From the IMG/VR virus record IMGVR_UViG_3300027710_000147, positions 1 through 22,579 of that record: a stretch of 22,579 bases of DNA; one strand, 5' to 3'. The notes beneath the pieces are model-generated. The model saw nothing but the letters and a program-made list of their open reading frames with translations, had not been told where the DNA came from and did not search any database. The position numbers and the translations under genes were made by a program. Shown here piece by piece: positions 1-8,300 of this stretch (position 1 is the stretch's first letter; every line of letters starts with the position of its first letter). Origin of the DNA: a virus.

Positions 1-19
1 CCCAAAGAATTGGAACAAA

Positions 20-184
20 ATGAATCTATCTCAACAAGAAAGTTGGCTTATAAAAAAGCTACAGGAAGTTTACGAATTAGAAGAAGCTATAAAAAAAGAT
101 TTAGCAACAGTACGTGGCGGACAAATAATAAAAATAAATGACGAGATTGACAGACCTGATGAATTAATGCTTAAAGATGCTTAA
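20..184 (+). CDS. Small hypothetical protein, 54 aa
   Basis: I read this short gene directly: ATG at 20 to TAA at 182-184, 54 codons. The protein begins MNLSQQESWLIKKLQEVYEL and is predicted to be mostly helical and charged (many E, K and D), with no signal peptide or membrane segment. Its last 8 nt overlap the start of the GNAT gene (ATGCTTAA), which suggests translational coupling. Its ATG overlaps a TGA at 21-23 in another frame, preceded by only six open codons, so a gene lying mostly outside the window may end there in an ATGA arrangement. The frame stays open to the window edge without a further ATG, so a longer protein starting upstream cannot be excluded. I do not recognise the family. 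Confidence 0.55.
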   Translation: MNLSQQESWLIKKLQEVYELEEAIKKDLATVRGGQIIKINDEIDRPDELMLKDA

Positions 185-608
185 AGCTAAGAAAATATTC
201 AGTTTTGGTAGGGTTATCAATGATGACCTATACCATCGTGTTCAATTAATGGACAAGAATATTTTTTCAGGATGCAATGATGAGTTCCAAACAAACAGAG
301 AGTGGTGGGTGTTCTTAGATGATAAAGGAAGTGTTGGAGCCTATTGTGGGTCTATATATGCAGAAGGGATTTGTATATTTATCAGGGCTTGGGTTAAGAA
401 ATCCTATAGAGGAAAAGGAATCCAAAAGAAATTGATAAGCATAAGACTAAGAGCAGCAAAACAAAAAAATTATAAGATAGCTATAACTTATACTACTCCT
501 GACAACTACCCAAGTGTAAATAACTTGATAGGAAAAGGATTTAAGTTTTACTTTCCCGAGTATCCATATGGCGGTAAAGAAATGTTATATTGGTCAAAGC
601 AATTATAA
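177..608 (+). CDS. GNAT family N-acetyltransferase
   Basis: The protein has 143 aa, a normal length for a single-domain GCN5-related acetyltransferase that moves an acetyl group from acetyl-CoA to an amine. The acetyl-CoA pyrophosphate-binding signature (R/Q)xxGxG/A is seen as YRGKGIQ at about residues 77-83, after a beta strand (about 66-73) and followed by the expected helix. A typical GNAT C-terminal half follows: strand ITYT near 103-106, a PSVNNLIGKGF helix near 112-122 and aromatic strands. The substrate cannot be read from sequence. The start overlaps the stop of the preceding small gene, so the two are probably co-transcribed. In phages such enzymes may modify host proteins or small molecules, but nothing here indicates which. 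Confidence 0.8.
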   Translation: MLKAKKIFSFGRVINDDLYHRVQLMDKNIFSGCNDEFQTNREWWVFLDDKGSVGAYCGSIYAEGICIFIRAWVKKSYRGKGIQKKLISIRLRAAKQKNYKIAITYTTPDNYPSVNNLIGKGFKFYFPEYPYGGKEMLYWSKQL

Positions 609-613
609 AAAGT

Positions 614-686
614 TGTCACAAATATTTTAAAAATTGTGACATTTATTCATACGATAATGTGTCATAAAACGCACTTTTTGACACAT
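614..686. promoter_or_regulatory. Two inverted repeats forming an array of four TGT(C/G)ACA-like half-sites
   Basis: The non-coding gap 609-766 holds two imperfectly related inverted repeats. The first pairs TGTCACAA (614-621) with TTGTGACA (634-641), an 8-bp stem with a 12-nt loop. The second pairs ATGTGTCA (657-664) with TGACACAT (679-686), an 8-bp stem with a 14-nt loop. Centres of the four half-sites lie about 20, 23 and 22 bp apart, close to two helical turns each. This could be an operator array for the downstream operon, or a weak terminator after the GNAT gene (the first hairpin is followed by TTTATT). No clear promoter was found; CATATTTG at 684-691 is one mismatch from the TAnnTTTG box but lacks a spaced TTG. 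Confidence 0.45.
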
Positions 687-731
687 ATTTGTCCCATATA
701 AGTCAAATTAATGGTTTATAATTTTAAAAAA

Positions 732-749
732 GGTAGTAATATTACTACC
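732..749. repeat. Perfect 18-bp palindrome upstream of the five-gene operon
   Basis: GGTAGTAATATTACTACC is a perfect, uninterrupted palindrome ending 17 bp before the ATG at 767. Such a sequence can bind a dimeric repressor or fold into a small hairpin in the 5' leader, where it could affect translation of the first gene. It is not followed by a T run, so a terminator is unlikely. Confidence 0.5.
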
Positions 750-766
750 AATTATATAAAAAACTT

Positions 767-1102
767 ATGATAAAATGTATTTGTGTAGACGATAAGAATC
801 GTCCAAGTAAAGTGCCTGAATCCAAATGGGTTAAAGAAGGCAAAGAATACACCATCATTTTCACGCTAATAGTTCTCCCACAGAAAACTTTAGCAGTTCA
901 GTTAGATGAGATTGACTTAGATGAAAGCTGTATGCCTTACTCTTTCTTTTTAGCCAATAGGTTCTCGTTTAGACAAGAAGATATGGGTAAGCTGATTGAC
1001 TTTATTGAAGAGTGCACCGAAATTAATATGTCAATCCAAGAGTTATTAAAACAAACAAATGAAAGAGCAACAAGTACAAGCCAAGAAAATCAAGGAGCTT
1101 GA
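767..1102 (+). CDS. Conserved phage hypothetical protein, 111 aa
   Basis: This is the first gene of the overlapping plus-strand cluster. The N-terminal part (CICVDDKNRPSKVPESKWVK, residues 4-23) and the IDLDESCMPYSFFLANRFSF stretch near 48-67 remind me of a small family of unknown function seen in Bacteroidota phages and prophages. The pattern of short strands suggests a compact beta fold in the first 70 residues, with a helical tail. There is no signal peptide or membrane segment. The start follows an A/T-rich leader (ATAAAAAACTT) without a Shine-Dalgarno sequence. The last 44 nt overlap the VRR-NUC gene, which begins inside this frame. Function unknown. Confidence 0.7.
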   Translation: MIKCICVDDKNRPSKVPESKWVKEGKEYTIIFTLIVLPQKTLAVQLDEIDLDESCMPYSFFLANRFSFRQEDMGKLIDFIEECTEINMSIQELLKQTNERATSTSQENQGA

Positions 1103-1346
1103 GGCTCAGGGATACTACGTTATCAAACTTACAATGACAAATAAGAATGGGATACCTGACTTGCTTGCCATACCAAGAGATAGTGACGTAGTATTTATTG
1201 AAGTAAAAGCTACCAATGGCAAACTATCTAAGCTGCAAGAGTATAGATTAAAAGAACTGCAAAACCACGGAGTAAAGGTGGAAGTATATAAAGAACCTAA
1301 AACAGAAGAAGATGCAAGGCCGAAAAGAAATAGAAGAGTTGATTGA
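1059..1346 (+). CDS. VRR-NUC domain nuclease, 95 aa
   Basis: This small protein fits the virus-type replication-repair nuclease (VRR-NUC) family, a PD-(D/E)XK-fold nuclease common as a stand-alone phage gene. Visible motifs are GIPDLLAI (Asp34), FIEVKA (Glu48, Lys50) and the following LSKLQ with Gln60, the usual metal-binding and catalytic set. Residues 1-23 form the expected N-terminal helix and strand (AKKIKELEAQGYYVIKL). VRR-NUC proteins cut branched or structured DNA; the exact substrate here is unknown. The gene starts 44 nt inside the preceding one. I keep this start because the family normally begins with this helix just before the GYYVIK-like strand. The last 35 nt overlap the next gene. 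Confidence 0.85.
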   Translation: MKEQQVQAKKIKELEAQGYYVIKLTMTNKNGIPDLLAIPRDSDVVFIEVKATNGKLSKLQEYRLKELQNHGVKVEVYKEPKTEEDARPKRNRRVD

Positions 1347-1824
1347 TATTATTAAGAATGTTATGAACGTAGATATAACTAAGAAGACCAACGAAAGAAT
1401 ATATGTAGACGGAAGAATGATATTCTCAAAGATACTAAATGACAGAGGTTATGGCATAGCCATATTGGGTAGAGCGCTTAAAAAACACCATTCAAGTATC
1501 ATCCATTATAGGACTTCAGCCAATGATTTATTGGATACCAATGAGTTATTTGCTCAAAAATACTTTGCCTGTAAGGATAAATTTATGTCAGATAAGGAAG
1601 ATGTATTCAAAATATCAAACAAAGAACAGCTACTTAATCAAATAGATGCACTAATTTTGGATAGAAACGCCTTATTAAAAGAAGTTCAAAAGTATAGAAG
1701 ACTTAAGAATATAGTTGAGTATGTAGATAAAAGAACACCAAATGGCAAAGAGTCTCTTGTACTTAGAAAAATTAACTTAATGTTTAATGGAATAACCGAC
1801 TATGACAGAGAACTTGAATGGTGA
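1312..1824 (+). CDS. DnaA domain-IV-like DNA-binding protein, 170 aa
   Basis: Residues about 33-74 resemble the C-terminal DNA-binding domain of DnaA (Bac_DnaA_C). GRMIFSKIL is followed after a short turn by ILGRALKKHHSSIIHYRTS, matching the family pattern of a helix, IGxxxx, (R)DHSTV and another helix; HHSSIIHY stands where DnaA has RDHSTVIHA. No AAA+ ATPase motifs are present, so this is not an initiator ATPase. The C-terminal half (about 100-135) looks helical and possibly coiled-coil. It may bind phage or host replication origins, or act as a regulator; both are inferences. It overlaps the VRR-NUC gene by 35 nt and the next gene by 23 nt. Confidence 0.65.
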   Translation: MQGRKEIEELIDIIKNVMNVDITKKTNERIYVDGRMIFSKILNDRGYGIAILGRALKKHHSSIIHYRTSANDLLDTNELFAQKYFACKDKFMSDKEDVFKISNKEQLLNQIDALILDRNALLKEVQKYRRLKNIVEYVDKRTPNGKESLVLRKINLMFNGITDYDRELEW

Positions 1825-1996
1825 AAACGCTCGAGCCGAGCGTATAGCCTTTAGAATCAATGAGCATCATTTGCTGTTAGCAAATATCTACGAAACTCTT
1901 GTAGACAGGGACTTTGTGCCTGCGGAAAAGGACATAAGAAATCTTATCATAGACCTTAGATTAATATTAAAATCATTAGAAGACGATGACTTTTGA
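1802..1996 (+). CDS. Small hypothetical protein, 64 aa
   Basis: A short acidic protein, probably two helices (about 9-33 and 41-60), ending in the acidic string EDDDF. No domain is recognised and there is no membrane segment. I accept it as a gene because it sits in a chain of overlapping genes: its start lies 23 nt inside the preceding gene, and its last 11 nt (ATGACTTTTGA) contain the start of the next. Small acidic phage proteins in such positions are often partners or inhibitors of neighbouring enzymes, but nothing in the sequence shows a specific role. Confidence 0.6.
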   Translation: MTENLNGENARAERIAFRINEHHLLLANIYETLVDRDFVPAEKDIRNLIIDLRLILKSLEDDDF

Positions 1997-2399
1997 AACA
2001 GAAGTAGACTTAATCAGAGAGAAGAAAGCAATTGAATTATTCGTAAGCATATTTGATGGGTCATACAAGAAGCTCGACCCACAAGATGTAGACTATAAAG
2101 TATTTGACAAGGATAAGAACTTAATCGCCTATGCTGAGGTTAAAGGACGCATTAGAACAATGAAGACAGCATATCCTCTCCCTGTATCAGCAAGAAAATT
2201 AGTGAAGTTAATTGATAAAAGATTAGCACCCGTATTGATATGGGCGTGTGAGGACGGTATTATCTATGGCAAAGCCAATAAACTACAAGGAGAAATCAAA
2301 TGGGGAGGTCGCCCTCCCCGTGATGGTTCATTTAGTGACTCCGAGATGATGGTCTATTTTGACAATCAGAAGGAGCTTAAGTACATTAGGTACGTTTAG
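1986..2399 (+). CDS. PD-(D/E)XK-like nuclease, 137 aa
   Basis: The core has the order expected of a restriction-endonuclease-fold nuclease: an N-terminal helix (EKKAIELFVSIF, 12-23), Asp36 in DVDYKVFD, and the strand AYAEVKGR with Glu51 and Lys53 as the ExK pair. A helix (about 67-79) and a strand PVLIWACEDGIIYGK (82-96) follow. This layout resembles small phage nucleases of the resolvase or Vsr-like type; the substrate is unknown. It is a second, different nuclease in the cluster, since the VRR-NUC signature is absent. It overlaps the preceding gene by 11 nt. Its TAG stop (2397-2399) overlaps the stop of the convergent giant gene. Confidence 0.65.
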   Translation: MTFETEVDLIREKKAIELFVSIFDGSYKKLDPQDVDYKVFDKDKNLIAYAEVKGRIRTMKTAYPLPVSARKLVKLIDKRLAPVLIWACEDGIIYGKANKLQGEIKWGGRPPRDGSFSDSEMMVYFDNQKELKYIRYV

Positions 2400-5300
2400 T
2401 ACAGTTTCTGTAATCCTCCTTTACCCTTTTTAGGCTTAGGAGTGTAATCATACATCTCATCTTTCATTGCTCTTTCTACACTATCCTTCTCTCTCTTAAT
2501 TAATTTTTCTGCTTGTTTTGCATCATAGTCAGGAGCGTCAGGGCCGAAGGTTCTATACCAAAGGTCGTAATCATAGCGCTTCATATCCTCTTGGTTTTGG
2601 AATCCTTGAAGTTTTTCTTCCTCAGCTTTCTTTTTATCTCCTTTATTTCTATCAGCTTTTTCAAGGTCTTTGTAAAGGTCTTTCATTACAGCTTTACGAA
2701 TGTCTTTATATAAAGGAACAAGACCTGCGTTACCTAATACCTCAAGAGGAATGCGAATATTAAGTTCTTTCTTTCTTCTTTCAATAGCATCCTCTTTTGT
2801 TTTTTCAGGCTCTAATGCTTTACGAGTAATGAAGTCAGCAGTTTTTAATGCCGGACCAAATGCACCACCCATATTTAATAAGAAATCAGATAAGTCTCTT
2901 TGTCTACCCTTTTGTTCAGCAGGAACAATTGAATATTGAATAGCATCTTTATACGGGTCGTATTCTCCTTCTCTTAAGAAGTCAAGATAATTCTCATTAA
3001 CTCTTTCTAACCCGTAGTTAACCATCATCTTAGTGGCGTTACCAAAGTCACGACCTAATGTAAGTGAAGTGAACGCAGAAGTAAACGCTTGACCAAGTTT
3101 TTGCATAAATGACTTTTCTGTTTCAGGTTCTTCGTCATCAAAGAATAATCCCATAAGACCTGTACCCATCATTTGAGTTAGCAATGTGTAGACAATCATA
3201 CGTGTTGTAACCGCTCCAAGTAATGCAGCTCCTTGTTTCTTATCTAATGAACCATTACCCATCGCTGCATTGATAGCTGTACGTGCTGTAACAAATTCAA
3301 ATATTAAGAATCGAGTCATAAAGTTGTTAAAGTTATTGAACGCTCTAAGTGTTGCACTTTGATTAGGCTTAGTAGTTCCTTTAAGGATACCCATAAATGC
3401 ATTATCAGTAGCACCCGTCATTACAGACCTTTCGTCTGCTAATGTTTTGGCTTTATCAATAGCTTCTTTATTATCTTGCATATAAGCCTCATCATTCGCT
3501 GCAATCTTTTCGAAGTCTACCTCTTTGCCTGTAATATTTTTGAACTGATTAGCAAAAGAACCAAACCACATTGGTCGCATAATTGCCTTATCCGGTGTAG
3601 ATATTAAAGTGTCAGCTTGTAGCTCAATAAGATTTGTATATTTCTTACCTGATAGATTCCAAATCTGCTGAATCTTATTAGCTACAGTATTTTTAGCTTT
3701 GCCACCTTTAATACCACTTGCTTGATTTAATATTGAAGTATCAATTAATTTTCCTGATAAAGTATCAGTAGGGAATATTCTATTTGTTTGTTTACTATTT
3801 ACGTTCTCCATTATAAGAGGCGCATCAGTAGACATAATAACTCCTTTATACTTAACTCCTTCTGTAAATGCTTTTGGGTCAGATATTAAAGCAAATCCAA
3901 TGTTTGAACTTAACTCAGATATAAACCTGCCTGTACCTGCAAGTATCGCACGGTATCCTTGCTTGTTGATATAGTCAATTACGTCATCAGCAATTGATGT
4001 GCTTACATAAGTATTAGTAAGTAAGTTCTCAATAGCTTCTTCAAATGCACTATTGATAGCATTTATAATCTCTCTTTTTTCTTTTGGTATTCTACCTTCC
4101 TGCTCTAAGTTAGCAACTGTTTGGTTGATTGTCTTACGAGCTGTACGGATTGGCTCAGTCAAATTGTAATCCATCAATACAAACTTAGCACCACGTTGAG
4201 CACTTGCAAATACGTCAAAGTTTAATGGAGACACTTTGCCTGTTCTCGCTATCAAAGACTTTGCTTTTGTAGATGGTCTCATTGAGTCGTTATACTCAGT
4301 GATAAATGCGCTACCGGCAGTCAAATCATTAGGCTGATGCTCGTGTAATACATTCAAGTGAACGTAATTATTTAGTGGACTAATTCTATCGCCACGAATA
4401 ATTGCTGCAGTGTATTCAGCTTTCTCTCTTAGAGATTCGTTTACACCACGAATATCTTTAATGGCATCTTTCTCAGCTTGATTAAATGAATTGTATAACT
4501 TTTCATTATCAATGTTTCCATCAGCATCTGAATACTGATTAAGTATGTCTTGTAACATCTCAGCTTCACGCTCAGCAAACTGAGATTTGCCTGCGTCAAT
4601 ATGTTTAATAGTAGCTTTTAAATAATTAGCAGCAGGATTTACTTCCTTGTTTCCTTTGTTAGATTCAAATTCAAGTTGAATCATATACGTCATCATCTTA
4701 AACTTAGACATCAATGTTTTATTAGGGTCAAGTTTAAATGACTTTGCTATTTTCTCTTCAGCCTTTTCTAAAATATTTTGAACCTTCTTAAGTTCTGCGC
4801 TAAACTTAGCTTCACCTTCTGCAGCTTTGTTTAGTATTGAATTAAATATATCCTTTGTTTTAAAGTCTCCAAATAATTGGTCTATATTAAACAATGGGTT
4901 TCTTCTAATCATTTCAAAAATAGCACCCTTCTTTGTAATTAATGACTTTGCTCTTGAATACAATCCTGACAATGGAGCAACCTTAGATTTTTTTATAGCA
5001 GAGGTTAATACCTTGCCATTATTGATTGCATTCATTTTCTCAACCATCAACTGAGTGTAATGAGGTAAATAGTTATTATTAATATTATTAATAACCTTGA
5101 GTAAGTTTTTTAACTCAGTATTAGTTAAACCATCTATCGCATCAGTTTTAATAAGTCTGCTCAACTCTTTAGCCAAATCTCTTTCATCTTTAGTAGAAAG
5201 TTCAGAGCCATCAACAATAGATTTTTTTACTGCATCAGTTAATTCCTTTCTTTCCTCTGCTAATTCATCTTCAGTAAGCTCAGTCTCTTCAACTTGAGGA

Positions 5301-8300
5301 GCAATGTCATCCTTATACTTACGCATAGTCTCTGCTTCCTTCTCATCAATCTCTTTCTCATCAAGCATTTTCTTAACCGATGCTGCGTAATCTAATTCGT
5401 CATCTTTAAATACTTTATTCTCAGAAGCATTGAATCTGTCAGCTAACTCATCAGCTTTTGACTGCTCGTTGTCAATCTCATTAAGTATGGCTTCGACATC
5501 TTTAGTAACTGCAGACTTCTCATCAAGTGTAAGTACTGCTTGTCTTGCACCAAACATATCAACCAATTCTAAGTAACGACCAAGGTAATCATTAGGTATA
5601 AGTGTTGGGTTAATAGAAAATAATCTATTCAATGGACCTACTAATCCATCAGCAATACCAATCTTAGTAACGATGTTCTTCTTAGCCATCTTTAACTTGC
5701 TCTTAGCTACGTCAATCTTGTCAGCATACTCTGCGTTTGCAAACACCTTAGCCATATAGTCAACAAAGTTTGACACTGAAATCTCATTTAGCATATTCAC
5801 CTTCCCAAATCTTGATACGATATTCGCTGCTTGGATAGATGTAATCTTTCCTTTTGATGCCATCTCTCTAATGTCCTTAGCCAATTCCTTAGCTGCATCT
5901 CTTGACAAGTCTCTGATTTGCTTGATGACAAGCATCTTCTCTTCTCTTGAAATATTGGTAATGTCTTTCAATGCGCCAAGCACACGTCCAATTGACACGG
6001 CACGCTTAGGTGCAGCACCCATTTTAGTTCTTGCCTCACGCTCCATTATCTTCTTTTGAGCATCATTGGCATTTTTATACACCTCTGAGTTTCTAATTAA
6101 GGTATCTAAGTTAGATACTATCTTAGCATCAGCTATACCTCTTGATTTTTGACGAGAAATTAACTCATCAGCCTTTATCATTAATGCATCGTATTGCGCC
6201 TGAATAGGAGCAATTTGACTAACAGCATTGATGCCATCAATCACGTCACGGCTGTTTACATTATTGTCTTTAGCAATTCTTTTGATAGCTTCTTGTAATG
6301 TAACACCTGCATCAACCAATGCCTTGATTGCTTTAAGAATGGTCTTCATTACAGGCAATGCTATATTCACACCAAGATTCTCTTTCTCAAACTTGTCAAT
6401 GTCTTTAATTACTTTGTCAAGACCTGACTGAATCTTTTGAAGCGTTGTCTTATCGTTAGGGTCTAACGCAAGTAAATCATCTAATGCACCTGTTACTTGC
6501 TCTTCCACTGTAGGCTCAGCCTTTGCTTTAGCTTTAGCTTTCTTAGCTGCTACTTTAGCCTTTTCTTTTGCTTTTTTCTTTTGCTCTTTAGTAAATTCTT
6601 TCTTCTTAATCTTATTATAACTATCAGCAACTGCTTGCTTAGCTTCTCCTAATGTTTCAAATCCATCAAAGCCAATCTCATTACCATCAATATCTTCTGC
6701 GGTAAATGAGAATATTTTATCTTCATCAGTAAGTTTTGTTATCGTTCCAATTGGGTCACCATCTGCATTACGTGCTTCAACAGTAAGTGATGAGATGTAT
6801 GTTACAGTTCTTCCGCTTTCAGTTTCTTTTTCATCTTCAAGATAATCAATGGCATTGTCCTTGGTAAACGCATCAGTCTTAACTTCAGACGCTTGCACAG
6901 GAACAAACTGCTCTTCTTCTTCTATTACAAGAGTAGCTTCTGCTTGAACAGGCTTATAGTCTATTAAAGATTGCGGAGCCTTACCATTATTACCTACATC
7001 CCATTGTGACTTATCAGCAGCATCTACATTGTTTTTAAATGCTTCTACATCATTCATAAAGGATTCGGCAAGTGTAGAATTTGGATTAGTAAATGCATCA
7101 TAATATAAGTCGCTTAATCTTGCGGCCTCATCTCTTAAATTCTCATCTACATTAGTATCTCTTTGAATCTCATAAAAATAATGACCAAGCCCATCAGGGA
7201 TATTCCAACCAAGACGAGCACGTACTGCATCTAACTTTTGTTTAGCTGTAGCTTTTTGTTTCTCATCTCCGGTAAATCCTTTTAAGCCATCTTTAGCTAA
7301 ATAGGCTTCATTGGTAATCACTTGAACTTCTGCAATTGTACCATTAGATGTACGAATTTCAATAAGTCTTTTTGGATAACCTAATTCTGTAGTTTCGGTA
7401 ATTCTTCTTAATTCTTTGTCGCCCTGATATTTCTCATCAATTGTTTTAAATACTTTATCAGCATTAGCTTCAGTATCTACTACAATATTTACACGTGCGC
7501 CATCACCAAGTTTTTCGGTGAATGCATTATACCATCTGATAGCTTTAACAGATGCACGTTCAGGGCGTTTAATTGGGAATGGGGATATGGATGCGTCAAC
7601 TTCAGCAATGGCATCTTGTGCAATGCCTTCTACTTCGGCCTTAGCGTCTTCGTAAAGTTTTTTATTTGTTTCAAATGTACGCTGCACTGCAGGCTGTACT
7701 ACTTTATTTAACTCGTTAAATCGAGTTTGTTCTTCAGGAGATAACTTTTTTCCTTCTTTTTGTAAATCAATTTCTTTTTGACGCAAGTCAGCAAGTTCAA
7801 CTGCAAGTGCTTCTACTTTTGTGGTTGATTCTTTGAACGATTTAAGAACGTCACTTCTATCGAATTGTCTTGTTGGGTCTGAGGTTCCTTCATTTTTGGC
7901 TCCTTGGTAAGAAGATTTTTTGATTCTAACCGTTGGTTTAACTTTGACATTAGGTCCGAGTACATCAGCCGTTGCTTTTTCAGCTGCGATTGACTTTGAG
8001 TCAAGGTCTCTTGTTCGTTCTTCATATTGTTCATCTTCTGTTAAATTTTGTTGGTCAGTATCTTCAAAGAATTTAATTATAGATACTTTAATCTCGTTAT
8101 TATTAATGTTGAATGCCTCAACACCATTCTTTTCAAGTTCAACTGACAGGTCTGTAACTTGTTCGTCAGTTATTGGTTCATCAAAGGTATAAATAATTTG
8201 TGGATAATGCATCAAATTATTTTCATCAAATTCAGTAAGAGGTATATCTCTCTTTCCACTAAACACATCTGACTCATATTCAGAGTCTGTTTCTAATATG

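Noticed and set aside
1-23. Possible C-terminal end of an upstream gene (QRIGTK, stop at 21-23)
   Set aside because: Only six codons are visible, too few to support a gene. The ATGA overlap with the 54-aa gene is suggestive but not enough.
684-691. CATATTTG as a plus-strand promoter box before the operon
   Set aside because: One mismatch to the box and no suitably spaced TTG; it overlaps the inverted repeat, which explains it equally well.
609-766. CRISPR-like or tRNA feature in the non-coding gap
   Set aside because: The repeats are short inverted half-sites, not direct repeats with spacers. No cloverleaf arms or CCA end could be drawn.
7813-8034. 73-aa minus-strand reading frame inside the giant gene
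   Set aside because: It is out of frame with the 2826-aa gene, is Gln/Lys-rich as expected from a shifted frame, and has no leader of its own.
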